Below, piece by piece: positions 27,810-36,865 of a stretch of DNA of 64,000 nt (position 1 is the stretch's first letter; every line of letters starts with the position of its first letter). This DNA is from Peptostreptococcus porci. Lineage in GTDB: Bacteria; Bacillota; Clostridia; Peptostreptococcales; Peptostreptococcaceae. The translations under genes were made by a program, and so were the position numbers. Below the pieces are notes generated by a model, which was not told the origin of the DNA, ran no database searches, and worked only from the letters and a program-made list of their open reading frames with translations. The stretch covers positions 62,001 through 126,000 of the forward strand of contig NZ_VUNE01000003.1 of NCBI RefSeq assembly GCF_009695815.1, read 5' to 3'.

Positions 27810-27910
27810 ACTAACATCATCTCTTTTCTAAATATAACATATCGAATTTATACTTCTGCTATAAATTTACTATCACCCAATTTCTGACCTATATTATTGT
27901 AGTTTTTTTC

Positions 27911-28007
27911 ATTATTTTATATTATTTAATTATTTTGTACTATTTAATTATTTTATACTTCTCATCATTATTTTATATGCTTGTCGTTATTTTATACTGT
28001 TCATCGT
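27911..28007. repeat. 18-20-bp tandem array running out of the lipoprotein stop codon
   Basis: Five units of the type ATTATTTTATACT plus 5-7 variable bases. The last unit (about 27988-28007) contains the final codons and stop of the thioredoxin lipoprotein gene (stop 27987-27989), so the untranslated copies look like duplications of the gene's 3' end. The spacer to msrAB otherwise holds nothing recognisable. Confidence 0.8.
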
Positions 28008-28724
28008 TTCTATGATTTTGCTATCATCCATATGTCCAGCATGGAAATTCGCCAACGATCCATCAGAGCCTATAAATATTGAATCTGGATAACCCTTTAT
28101 TCCCAACGATTTCACAAAATTCTCTCCATTTGTATCCATCAATGTCTTAATATTTTTTAAGCCAAGACCATTATACCAAGATTTGAAATCTTTCTCATTT
28201 CTTTCATTTAAGTAACCTGGAGCCACAACAGATACAATCTCAAATCCATTATTCTTTGCCGCCAGCTTATCTAAATTAGGAAGTGATGATGTACAAATTG
28301 AACACCAAGATGCCCATAATTTCACATAAACCTTCTTCCCTTTATAGTCAGATAGTTTCACTTCCTTGCCATTCAAATCCTTTAATTTAAAATCAACTTT
28401 TTTTTTATCATTCATCATCTTTTTGTCGTCTTTGTCCATCATTTTCTTGTCGTCTTTATCCATCATCTTCTTGTCATCTTTGTCCATCATTTTCTTGTCG
28501 TCTTTGTCCATCATCTTTTTGTCGTCTTTATCCATCATCTTCTTGTCATCTTTGTCCATCATCTTCTTGTCGTCTTTGTCCATCATTTTTTCATTCTTTG
28601 TAGATGAACTATTCGCATCTGTTCCACCTTTAGTTTCAGATTTTGCTGTACATCCGCTAAGTACCGCAACACAAGCCATAGCAATCGCTACTTTCTTTAA
28701 ATTCTTCTTTTCCATTAATTTCAT
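27987..28724 (-). CDS. TlpA-like thioredoxin lipoprotein with a Met/Asp/Lys repeat domain
   Basis: 245 residues. Lipoprotein signal with LSGC (Cys25), a polar linker, then seven tandem octapeptides MMDKDDKK (about residues 47-102), then a thioredoxin domain with the redox pair Cys141/Cys144 in WASWCSIC and a downstream cis-Pro region (GYPDSIF). ATG preceded by GGGGG at 7 bases. It would pass electrons to MsrAB, encoded next. The methionine-dense repeat is unusual: it could be a sacrificial oxidant trap or metal-binding arm. Similar short MxKDx-type repeat proteins are known, but fusion with thioredoxin is not something I recall. Confidence 0.88.
   Translation of the reverse strand: MKLMEKKNLKKVAIAMACVAVLSGCTAKSETKGGTDANSSSTKNEKMMDKDDKKMMDKDDKKMMDKDDKKMMDKDDKKMMDKDDKKMMDKDDKKMMDKDDKKMMNDKKKVDFKLKDLNGKEVKLSDYKGKKVYVKLWASWCSICTSSLPNLDKLAAKNNGFEIVSVVAPGYLNERNEKDFKSWYNGLGLKNIKTLMDTNGENFVKSLGIKGYPDSIFIGSDGSLANFHAGHMDDSKIIETMNSIK
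28419..28586 (-). repeat. 24-bp coding tandem repeat (seven MMDKDDKK units)
   Basis: Seven 24-base units differing only at third codon positions. Silent differences recur every three units, hinting at a 72-base higher-order duplication. The opposite strand carries an unbroken shadow frame (IFLSSLSI repeats) that has no ribosome site. Confidence 0.9.
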
Positions 28725-28871
28725 AAAATTACCCCCATTTTTTTCTTATTTTATCTGTGAATTCACTGAAATTTTGCTATCAGCAGCCTCACCTGCAAGC
28801 ACTAACAGCTGTCACATGATAATTATTAATATATTGATGTTTATCCTATGACTCTATTATATGTTTACTTA

Positions 28872-28935
28872 CAAAAAAAAATAATAGAATTTATTACGCA
28901 AAAACTTGAATATTTTACGATATTTAAATTCTATT
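28872..28935 (-). terminator. Long hairpin terminator after the sensor kinase gene
   Basis: Outer arms AATAGAATTTA / TAAATTCTATT (28883-28893 / 28925-28935) and an inner stem CGTAAAA / TTTTGCG, then a run of nine U on the minus strand. It separates the two-component genes from the lipoprotein-msrAB unit. A TATAAT (28856-28861) just after it has no good -35, as expected of an activator-dependent promoter. The same arms could also be a regulator site. Confidence 0.7.
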
Positions 28936-29013
28936 ACTAAAAACTACTATCTCGTTTTTCAATTTATTATTATTTCTATCAAAATCGCTTCATATAAAAT
29001 AAGCGGCTATAAA

Positions 29014-30717
29014 TTATTTACTAATCGGAAAATACATTGTTATAGATGTAAATTCTCCCGGTTCGGACTCTATCTCCATCCTATAGGAATCACCGAAGTG
29101 AAGATGTAGTCTTTTATCTACATTGATTATTCCAACGCCCCCCAATCTACTGAAAAATTCTTTCTTGGTCATTTTGGTTGGTAAACCTACTCCATTGTCA
29201 TATATCCTAACGCATATATGTTCGCCTAAAAGGTCTACTGAGATATCTACTGTTCCACCATCTGGAATACTTTTTATGCCATGATAAATTGCATTTTCAA
29301 CAATTGGCTGAAGCACTAGCTTCGGTAACATAAAATCACTACAATCAATATTTTCACTTATATTATAGTTTAATTTGCTTCCATATCTTTTCTTTTGTAT
29401 AAATAGATATTGTCTTACATGGTCTATTTCATCGTGAAGTGAAATTATCTCGTTTCCATAGTTCAAGGATAATCTGAAAAATTTGGCAAGTGATTTTGTC
29501 AATTCAACAACACTTTCACTATCATTGAATTCAGCCATCCATATTATTGTATCAAGAGTATTATACAAAAAATGAGGATTAATTTGACTAGATTGAGTTT
29601 TGAGTTCATATTCCCTAATGTCTTGCTCTCTATCCTTTATCTCTACCATTAATTTTTCCATTTTGTCGAGCATCATATTAAAATGCCTCTCCAAGTCTTG
29701 CAATTCGATCGAACCATCTTCCTTCGCCCTGATGTTTTTCTCTCCTTTTTCTATCCTATCCATAGTATTCTGCAAATCTTTTATAGGTCGAATCAGCCTT
29801 TTTATTGCAAAAAAAGTTCCTATCGACGCAAAAATTGCCGACAATATCACTATTAAAATAAAGGAATGCAGTAAGCTCCTATTTATCAGCTTCAATTCAT
29901 CAAGACTAGTGACACAGGTTATTTTCCAGTTCAAATTTTTCATATAATGGTGCTTGACAAACTGCGAGTTCTTTTTATAGTATCCATCCTTTGAATTGGC
30001 AATTTTAATCATCTCTCGTCTATTTTCATCAGATGTGAAAACCTCCTTATTGGGGTGATACACAGCCTGACCACTTTCATCTGTGATAAATGCGTATCCT
30101 GACTTTCCTAGGTTCAAACGTTTAAGATAGTTTTCTATCGCATGGTAATCAATATCCAGCCTTACAACTCCTAGATTATTTTTTTTCTCATCGACGACCT
30201 CCTGAGTTACAGAAATAACCCAATTGTCTTCATTTTTCGAGAATTCTGCCTTTCTTGCAGATGTAAGTATTGGCATTGCATTTTGCATAACAGCCTGCTT
30301 ATACCAATTTTCCTTCATCATATCACTTGAAGTTCTCATCTCTATTGAATTTTCATTGGATACAATCCTTCCATCCCTTGTTATAAGAACTGCCGACACC
30401 AAATTGGGATCAGTATCAATTATCGTCTTAATTAATGACAGAACTTTGTCCTTACCAGCTTCGGATTTACTATAAATGTAATCCTTTATTGTGTTATTTG
30501 TGGAAATAACATTTGCAGTAGTTTTTAACTTTTCGGTATAGTCAGTTATATACTCAGCACTTTTTTTAATTGAATCAACGGTGTTCATTTCGGCACTGTT
30601 GACTATTATATCCGAACTTATATTATAATTCAGCATACTCACGACAAACAGCATAATTGTGACCGCTGAAAAAAAATAAAGTGTCATCTGAAAGATCAAG
30701 GACCTATTTTTTAACAA
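29014..30717 (-). CDS. YesM-type sensor histidine kinase
   Basis: Membrane sensor of a two-component system. 567 residues: TM1 about 8-30, an extracellular Cache-like sensor domain to about 275, TM2 about 285-308, HAMP, then the His_kinase segment SSQINPHFLYNTLD with phospho-His near 381, and an ATPase domain with PIVENAIYHGIK and YDNGVGLP. Start is TTG directly after the response-regulator stop, with GGGGGTG upstream, so the two are coupled. Its neighbours (MsrAB, thioredoxin lipoprotein, CWB2 protein) suggest it senses envelope oxidative or cell-surface stress, as TCS genes beside msrAB do in Streptococcus gordonii and Fusobacterium nucleatum. Confidence 0.92.
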   Translation of the reverse strand: MLKNRSLIFQMTLYFFSAVTIMLFVVSMLNYNISSDIIVNSAEMNTVDSIKKSAEYITDYTEKLKTTANVISTNNTIKDYIYSKSEAGKDKVLSLIKTIIDTDPNLVSAVLITRDGRIVSNENSIEMRTSSDMMKENWYKQAVMQNAMPILTSARKAEFSKNEDNWVISVTQEVVDEKKNNLGVVRLDIDYHAIENYLKRLNLGKSGYAFITDESGQAVYHPNKEVFTSDENRREMIKIANSKDGYYKKNSQFVKHHYMKNLNWKITCVTSLDELKLINRSLLHSFILIVILSAIFASIGTFFAIKRLIRPIKDLQNTMDRIEKGEKNIRAKEDGSIELQDLERHFNMMLDKMEKLMVEIKDREQDIREYELKTQSSQINPHFLYNTLDTIIWMAEFNDSESVVELTKSLAKFFRLSLNYGNEIISLHDEIDHVRQYLFIQKKRYGSKLNYNISENIDCSDFMLPKLVLQPIVENAIYHGIKSIPDGGTVDISVDLLGEHICVRIYDNGVGLPTKMTKKEFFSRLGGVGIINVDKRLHLHFGDSYRMEIESEPGEFTSITMYFPISK

Positions 30718-31473
30718 CTACTGCACCCCCTTTTGATATTGTCTAGGGGTCATACCCACATATTGCTTAAAACGGGAGGAAAAATAATTAACATCCTCAT
30801 ATCCAACCTGCTCGGCTATCTCATATATCTTTAGGTCTGTTGTCAACAACAGGATTTTTGCCCTGTATATTCTGTTCTTTGTCAAATAATCTTGAAAGCT
30901 CATCCCAAGATGCTTTTTTATAAATGTGCTCAGATAATTGGTGCTAAACCCCATCTGGTTTGCAAGATCTTTCAATGAAAAATCTGAGCAATAAATTTTC
31001 TGATTGATAATACACAGTAATTCGTCACTCTCACTTGATCCACAAGGATTTTGCTCATTTTCAGAAATAAGCTCATAGACTGCTTTTTCACGTCTTTCCT
31101 GGTTTAATTTATTCGTAATATTAATAAGAATATTTTCCACATCTTTTTTTGATATAGGCTTTAAAACGTAGTCATCAGCGCCTAACTTTAATGCAGATAC
31201 AGCATAATCAAAATAATCATATCCTGTCAAAAAAACTATGTGTGTATCCTTATCAAGCTCTTTAACTTTTTTTGCGAGAGTTATTCCGTCCATATGAGGC
31301 ATATTGATGTCGGATAGTATGATATCTGGTCTTTGCTTTACAATTATATCCCAAGCCACTTCTCCGTTCTCAGCCTCATATACACTTCCAATACCCATCT
31401 TATCAAAATCAATAAGAGACGATATCCCCTTTCTCACCAATTCCTCATCCTCGATAATCAATAATGTATACAT
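30718..31473 (-). CDS. YesN-type response regulator with AraC DNA-binding domain
   Basis: 251 residues. Receiver domain with acidic pocket IIEDEE, phospho-acceptor Asp55 in ILSDINMPHMDG and the conserved Lys in YVLKPIS. Double helix-turn-helix AraC domain at about 150-250 (SLKDLANQMGFSTNYLS, YEIAEQVGYEDVNYFSSRFK). The ribosome site GGGGGAG is only three bases from the ATG. Promoter region 31474-31541 has a TATTAT but no clear -35. Targets are unknown; the downstream msrAB unit is the best guess. Confidence 0.93.
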   Translation of the reverse strand: MYTLLIIEDEELVRKGISSLIDFDKMGIGSVYEAENGEVAWDIIVKQRPDIILSDINMPHMDGITLAKKVKELDKDTHIVFLTGYDYFDYAVSALKLGADDYVLKPISKKDVENILINITNKLNQERREKAVYELISENEQNPCGSSESDELLCIINQKIYCSDFSLKDLANQMGFSTNYLSTFIKKHLGMSFQDYLTKNRIYRAKILLLTTDLKIYEIAEQVGYEDVNYFSSRFKQYVGMTPRQYQKGVQ

Positions 31474-31541
31474 AAACTCCCCCTATTTTCTACACTACAA
31501 GACTTATCTTATAATACACCCTATCCATAAATTAATAAATA

Positions 31542-33635
31542 CTACTTTGTCAGTAGGTTTACAATGTAATCAGGCACATATCTCTGCCCACCTACAGCTA
31601 CAAGGCTCGTTATACTCGATTTTTTAATATAATCCGAAACTGACCTCGATACTTTAGAGCTTGGTGTTAACAATATTGGTGCATCATATTTTGCTCCAAC
31701 TGGACCAATAACCAAAGCATCTGCAAAAATCTCACCTGACGCCAAAAAGGCCTTTTTTGATTCTGGAAATTTGCTTTTTGCAATTGCAACAGACGTAGAA
31801 TATCTATCATCGCCAGAAATTCTTTCTAGTACACCTGTAATATTTTTTTCTGTTGCCTTTGAAATTGTATTTTCTCCACCAACAATATATGTTCCCGTTA
31901 TTTTCAAATCCGACATTGCAGTTCTAACTGCAGGCGATATGTCATTCTTCTTTACTAATAAAATCGGATATCCATTTTTCGCTGCAAATGAACTAATAGA
32001 TAGTGCATCTGGAAAAACCTCACCCGACGCTATTACAGCTTTATTTTTTATCCCTGTAATTCCAACGACTCTCCTAGCAACCTTGTCCGATGTTTCATAT
32101 CTGTCAACACCACTGACTCTTTCAATATTTGAATCGAAAGCATTTAGCTCTGATTTTACAGCATCTGAAACAGAATTGGGACCTCCAACTATTATTATGT
32201 CCTTTACTCCCAATCTAGTAATCTCATCCTTTAAATTATCACTCAATTTTTCTTGATTTGTCAATAGAATTGGTGCATTCAACTGCTTAGACAAAACTGT
32301 CGCCGTCATTGAATCTGGAAATAAATCATGCCTAGCAATAATTACCGTTTCTGATTTCCCAAAATATTTTTTTGAAATTTCTATAGCAGTCTGTATTCTA
32401 TCTGTACCACTTACCCTATCAGTAGAAGTAGGCGTATTTTGTATTGTTTCCTTTGAAAATGGCACATGCTTATTGGTAAAAGTAAACTCATAATTTTCAA
32501 CAATCGTTTCATCACCATATGCCTTCGTATAGTATTTTTTTGTATTTGAAATTGCTGAAGTATAGTACTTGTAATTATCTGCTACTACTGTATATACTAT
32601 CCTCGATCCATCTTTGTTATATATTGGTAAAACACCAAATGTTTCCTTCGATCCCTCTATAGATTTGATGGATATTTTTTTACCTGTGTCTTTTCCATCA
32701 GCAAATAGCCTTACCTCAAATCTTTCTGGTCTAACATTATCAACATTATTCTTATCATCCCAAATACTGTCGACTGATACATTGAGATGTCTTGCAGCAG
32801 CAATGGCAGAAGGCTCAGTTATCGGAAGGCTTGAGTTATGTGTATTATCATTGGAAGTCGGCTTGTAAGTTGCAGTAACCTCAAAAATTATTTTATTACC
32901 AGCTTCAACATTTTTTGTGGAAACCTCATAACCATCAATACTAATTTTAATTTCATATTTTTCCGCAGTTAAATCACCACTATCTTTCTTAAAATTAATG
33001 CTCTTGCTCCAATAATTCTCAGTATCTCCAGTACCTTTTTTCAATTGCGCAACATAAACAGTTTCTGGAGTATCTTTCTCTTTTACTCGAAAATCTACTA
33101 CACTTGGACGTTTTCCAGCACTATTATTAGAATCATTCCATAATAGCTTGATATCTGCATCTTGTGTTGTCGTTTGGTTGGCACTATAAACGTAAATTGA
33201 TGTGGACGATCCCAATCTAGTGTACATAACATCATAGTTTTCACCTGAAGAATCGTCTATCATTGCATAATAATAGTTAAAGGTACCATCCGAGTTTTGT
33301 TTTTCAAGCCCATCAAAGCTGTACAACATTGTCGATGACGGCACAGTCACTTTTTTTATTAGGGTTCCATCGTTGACATCATCCGGTTGATATCCATCCA
33401 AGGTCGGTACTATTTTCTTATATAGTTTCAAGGTCACGTTTTCTGGTTTTTTTACCTTATTTGACCATTGAATTATTACCTGCTGTTGAAATTTATTTCC
33501 TGAATTTGGAGCACTACTCACTGCACTTCCATAATCGTTTGCATCAACTGCATACGAATTAAAAGCTCCATTAACTCCAAATACAGATGTTCCCATCAAT
33601 ACAGCCGTTAAAATTGAAATAGATTGTCTCTTCAT
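31542..33635 (-). CDS. Surface protein with a Cna_B-like domain and three CWB2 cell-wall-binding repeats
   Basis: 697 residues, secreted (signal peptide about 1-30 ending near SYA-VDA). The N-terminal ~390 residues hold beta-rich domains, including a Cna_B-type one with DSIWDDKNNVDNVRPERFEVRLFADG in pieces near 285-370. From about 410 to the end are three CWB2 repeats, each with RVSG.DRY/RI.TA, FPDALS-type and GG..SVSD-type segments. CWB2 triplets hold S-layer-associated proteins non-covalently on the wall in Clostridioides. ATG behind GAGGAG. No terminator was seen before the two-component genes, so read-through is possible. Confidence 0.92.
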   Translation of the reverse strand: MKRQSISILTAVLMGTSVFGVNGAFNSYAVDANDYGSAVSSAPNSGNKFQQQVIIQWSNKVKKPENVTLKLYKKIVPTLDGYQPDDVNDGTLIKKVTVPSSTMLYSFDGLEKQNSDGTFNYYYAMIDDSSGENYDVMYTRLGSSTSIYVYSANQTTTQDADIKLLWNDSNNSAGKRPSVVDFRVKEKDTPETVYVAQLKKGTGDTENYWSKSINFKKDSGDLTAEKYEIKISIDGYEVSTKNVEAGNKIIFEVTATYKPTSNDNTHNSSLPITEPSAIAAARHLNVSVDSIWDDKNNVDNVRPERFEVRLFADGKDTGKKISIKSIEGSKETFGVLPIYNKDGSRIVYTVVADNYKYYTSAISNTKKYYTKAYGDETIVENYEFTFTNKHVPFSKETIQNTPTSTDRVSGTDRIQTAIEISKKYFGKSETVIIARHDLFPDSMTATVLSKQLNAPILLTNQEKLSDNLKDEITRLGVKDIIIVGGPNSVSDAVKSELNAFDSNIERVSGVDRYETSDKVARRVVGITGIKNKAVIASGEVFPDALSISSFAAKNGYPILLVKKNDISPAVRTAMSDLKITGTYIVGGENTISKATEKNITGVLERISGDDRYSTSVAIAKSKFPESKKAFLASGEIFADALVIGPVGAKYDAPILLTPSSKVSRSVSDYIKKSSITSLVAVGGQRYVPDYIVNLLTK

Positions 33636-33680
33636 TTTTCGCTCCTCTTGTTACATTTGTTACATTTTTCTTAAATTTTT

Positions 33681-33723
33681 AAAGGTGAAAATATATAAAC
33701 AAATGTTTAATACTTTCACCTTT
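33681..33723 (-). promoter_or_regulatory. Leader hairpin upstream of the CWB2 protein gene
   Basis: AAAGGTGAAA / TTTCACCTTT arms with further pairing through AAACA / TGTTT give one long stem-loop in the expected 5' untranslated region, about 45 bases before the start codon. There is no U tail on the minus strand, so it is more likely an mRNA-stabilising or regulatory leader structure than the terminator of the upstream channel gene. Confidence 0.5.
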
Positions 33724-33828
33724 TGTGTCTTGCTTTATTATTATATCCAGCATTGGCATATAATAAACAAAAAAAATATTAATTTTATCAAATACAAATC
33801 AAATCGATCACTCTCAGATTAAAAAATC

Positions 33829-34593
33829 CTACTTCTTCAAAAAATAGAATGTTCCACCCACAAAAATGGCACCTCCAACAACATTTCCAAGAGTTGCAAT
33901 AATAAGTGCGTATAGTGCTTTACCAATACTGATTGAGGTTATTGATTTTTCTAAAAGAGCAACTGAGAATACAGTCATATTCGCAATGCTATGTTCAAAT
34001 CCAATTATTACAAACGCAAACAAGCACATAATTGTGAGTAATATTTTTGCACTATCCTCTTTTGCTCTACCTGTTACAACCAATGTCAAGCATACTAGAA
34101 AATTACATAATATACCTCTGGCAAATAATTGTACTGGCGGGATAGAAGCTTTTGCCAATGCCATTTTTGCAAAAAATTCCATCAATACCCCTTCAGACAC
34201 AAGCCCAGTAAGCACAAATATGATAGATAATAAAATAGCTCCTAGAAAATTCCCAAACCAACTTAAACACCAAACAGAAATCATATCCGATGTGCTTATT
34301 TTTTTATCTAATTTACCAATGCTCATAACATAGTTACTACCCGTAAACAGCTCTGTATTCGTAAAAATAACCAAAGTAAGAGCGATACAAAAAGTAATAG
34401 CCATAACAAGTTTGGCATACAGTGATCCAGCCCCATAAAATAGAGAAGCCGATGCAAATGAAGTCAATACTCCTATACCTATAAAACAACCTGCCAACAT
34501 TGAAGAGACAAAAAATTTCGCCCTATATTCTCTGCAGGATGTAGCTTTATTTAATGCATTATTGCCTACATTTTCAATCATTTCGTTGTACAT
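33829..34593 (-). CDS. Formate/nitrite-family channel (FNT)
   Basis: 254-residue membrane protein with six hydrophobic segments. Family landmarks are FTNTELFTGSN, ILCNFLVCL and GFEHSIANM, the last containing the pore histidine. FNT members pass formate, nitrite or hydrosulfide; the substrate cannot be told from the sequence, and no pyruvate-formate lyase or nitrite reductase gene is nearby. ATG behind AGGAGG. Confidence 0.9.
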   Translation of the reverse strand: MYNEMIENVGNNALNKATSCREYRAKFFVSSMLAGCFIGIGVLTSFASASLFYGAGSLYAKLVMAITFCIALTLVIFTNTELFTGSNYVMSIGKLDKKISTSDMISVWCLSWFGNFLGAILLSIIFVLTGLVSEGVLMEFFAKMALAKASIPPVQLFARGILCNFLVCLTLVVTGRAKEDSAKILLTIMCLFAFVIIGFEHSIANMTVFSVALLEKSITSISIGKALYALIIATLGNVVGGAIFVGGTFYFLKK

Positions 34594-34653
34594 AACTACC
34601 TCCTTTTTAACAATAATCTTTTCTATTATAACATATTTTTATAATAAATTTCA

Positions 34654-34694
34654 TAAAAAAAGCCATAGACAAGTTCAAACTCGACTTGCCTATG
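34654..34694 (-). terminator. Terminator after the isoprenylcysteine methyltransferase-like gene
   Basis: CATAG.CAAGT / ACTTG.CTATG stem (34664-34694) followed by seven U on the minus strand, 27 bases past the stop codon. Confidence 0.85.
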
Positions 34695-34720
34695 ACAACT
34701 TAAATCAAAAACTCACAAAA

Positions 34721-35242
34721 TTAATATGTTCCATTTGGTATTATTATTTCGGCTAGAATTTTTTCCTCTTCCTTAATCCTTCTATACAATACAATTGCAT
34801 ATAATGGCATTATGACAATTGCAGTGTACTTTGCATGGCAAAGCAATGCCAAACCAACCAATTCTGGAATGATATTTAAAAAATAATTTGGATGCTTCAC
34901 AGTTCTAAACAACCAGTGATTATTAAACTTATGATTTTTCACTAGCATCAGCTTTACTGTCCAAATGCCTTCTAAAAGATGGACAACCGTATTTAACATG
35001 AATATTGAGAAACCTAACAACACTAATCCAATAATTCCTATCGTGTCTATCTTTGTACCATTAATAAAATGCTCAACTACACATGATGCATAAAACAGAA
35101 TATGCAAAATAGTAATATATTTTGTATTTTTAACACCGAACTCTTTTCCACCCTCTTGGAGAATTCTCTTTTCATTTGCTCTTGAAATCTTCAAGAAGTA
35201 CAGTCTAATAATAAAAATTACTGCTACTATTATACCTATCAT
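34721..35242 (-). CDS. Isoprenylcysteine carboxyl methyltransferase-family membrane protein
   Basis: 173 residues, four to five membrane segments. The C-terminal FRTVKHPNYFLNIIPEL is the conserved SAM-binding region (HPxY...E) of the ICMT/PEMT fold. Bacterial members methylate unknown membrane substrates. It stands alone between two terminators with GAGAGGAG before its ATG. The reaction in this organism is not known. Confidence 0.8.
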   Translation of the reverse strand: MIGIIVAVIFIIRLYFLKISRANEKRILQEGGKEFGVKNTKYITILHILFYASCVVEHFINGTKIDTIGIIGLVLLGFSIFMLNTVVHLLEGIWTVKLMLVKNHKFNNHWLFRTVKHPNYFLNIIPELVGLALLCHAKYTAIVIMPLYAIVLYRRIKEEEKILAEIIIPNGTY

Positions 35243-35473
35243 CGATTACCAACTCCTCTCGAAGATAATTATAATATAAATGGTAAACCATGTCCTGTGA
35301 ATTAATACAATATTAATATTTCTTTAATATACTTTTAGTATTTTTAGAAAATCTTTATATTTGCAATTTATATAACCCATTTATATTGTCACCTTAATTC
35401 TAATTTTACAAGCAATCTTGCATTTGCGATATAGATTCCAATCACAATCACGATAGCATTACTATCATTTTAA

Positions 35474-36865
35474 TCAATAAATGCTGTATTCTTCCATATT
35501 CACAACTTCATCGACTGTCATATTTAAAAATTCCTGATCGTGAGAAATAATAAAAACTATATTATCCTTTCTTTTCATTTCCTTTACAATCCTCGAAATT
35601 TTGACCATATTTTTATAATCCATTCCACTCGTTGGTTCGTCAAAAAAAATAAGCTTGGATTTTTTACATAAAACAGATGCGATTGCAACCCTTTGTTTTT
35701 GTCCTCCAGACAAGCTCATTGGGTGTTTTTCTTTTAGCTCCAATAATCCGAGGCAATTTAATACATTATCAACTTCAGATTGAGTTATACCTGAAGTTCC
35801 AAGTATTACTTCTTTCTCTACGGTATTTGAGAAAAGCTGGTGATTAACATCCTGCATAACAAATGCCGATAGCTTTAAGCGCTCTTTTTTAGACAGTCTT
35901 TTTCCAAACAGATAAATCTCATCCTTGCATTTTTTCTCCAAGCCGAGAAAACATCGTGCAAATGAAGATTTTCCACACCCATTTTTACCGATAATACCAT
36001 AAATTTTCCCAAAATCGAAGGAGATGTCCTTCAATTCAAGGCTCCGAAATTGTCCGATTTCAAATGAGAGATTTTTAATCGTTAATTCTTTCTTTTCACT
36101 ATTTTCCCCCTTACATCTCACATTCAAATTTGTTTTTATTAGAGCACGTATTCCCAATTCTTCAAGCATACCTCCAGACAGACTCAAAAACTCTTCTTTT
36201 TCATATTGTTTGATTAGTTCTCCGTTTTTTATTACGAATACACGATCAACTATCCCCATCAGATAATACACTCTATGCTCAGCCAAAATCAATGTAATTC
36301 CGAGTTTTTTTAACATACTCAGCATATTACTCAGAACATCAATGTACGTTTCATCTAAATTTGAAGACGGCTCATCCAAGACTATTATTTTGCATCCCGA
36401 AATATATGAAGCTGCAACGCACAGAATTTGTTTTTCTCCACCAGAAAGCTTAAAAATACTACGATTCAAGAGATGTTTAATCGGAAAATGTACCAGCATA
36501 TCGCTCATACGTTCATCCATTTCCTCTCTGGACAGACCTATGTTCTCAAGATAAAATAGTAGCTCCAAAGTTGTATTCACATTGAAAAAGTGAGTCTTTG
36601 GATTTTGAAAAACACTTGATATCAGCATTGATATCTGAACAATGTCCATATTATTTACAATTTTATCAAATACTTTAACATCACCTAAAAACTCTGCCCC
36701 ATCATATTTGGTCGCCAAGCCATTAATAGAGTTAATAATTGAAGACTTACCGCTTCCGCTCTCACCAGTAAATAGTATGCATTCGCCCTCTCTAATTGTA
36801 CAATTAATTCCTTTCAAAATGGTATCATCACCATATTTAAGGTAAATATTATCTATTTCAACCAC
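35474..36865 (-). CDS. ECF transporter double ATPase (cassette 1)
   Basis: 463 residues with two ABC ATPase domains in one chain. Domain 1: GESGSGKSS, LSGGEKQ, VLDEPSSNLD. Domain 2: GKNGCGKSS, LSGGQKQR, FFDEPTSGMD. Powers import through the T and S subunits encoded upstream; its start overlaps the T gene by 13 bases. Last gene of the five-gene cassette. No convincing terminator was found in 35273-35473. Confidence 0.92.
   Translation of the reverse strand: MVEIDNIYLKYGDDTILKGINCTIREGECILFTGESGSGKSSIINSINGLATKYDGAEFLGDVKVFDKIVNNMDIVQISMLISSVFQNPKTHFFNVNTTLELLFYLENIGLSREEMDERMSDMLVHFPIKHLLNRSIFKLSGGEKQILCVAASYISGCKIIVLDEPSSNLDETYIDVLSNMLSMLKKLGITLILAEHRVYYLMGIVDRVFVIKNGELIKQYEKEEFLSLSGGMLEELGIRALIKTNLNVRCKGENSEKKELTIKNLSFEIGQFRSLELKDISFDFGKIYGIIGKNGCGKSSFARCFLGLEKKCKDEIYLFGKRLSKKERLKLSAFVMQDVNHQLFSNTVEKEVILGTSGITQSEVDNVLNCLGLLELKEKHPMSLSGGQKQRVAIASVLCKKSKLIFFDEPTSGMDYKNMVKISRIVKEMKRKDNIVFIISHDQEFLNMTVDEVVNMEEYSIY

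Noticed and set aside
28419-28586. CRISPR-like regular repeat
   Set aside because: Units are contiguous without spacers and encode an in-frame octapeptide.
28366-28851. Plus-strand 161-residue frame with IFLSSLSI repeats
   Set aside because: It is the antisense shadow of the MMDKDDKK coding repeat; no ribosome site or promoter, and the lipoprotein on the other strand is clearly real.
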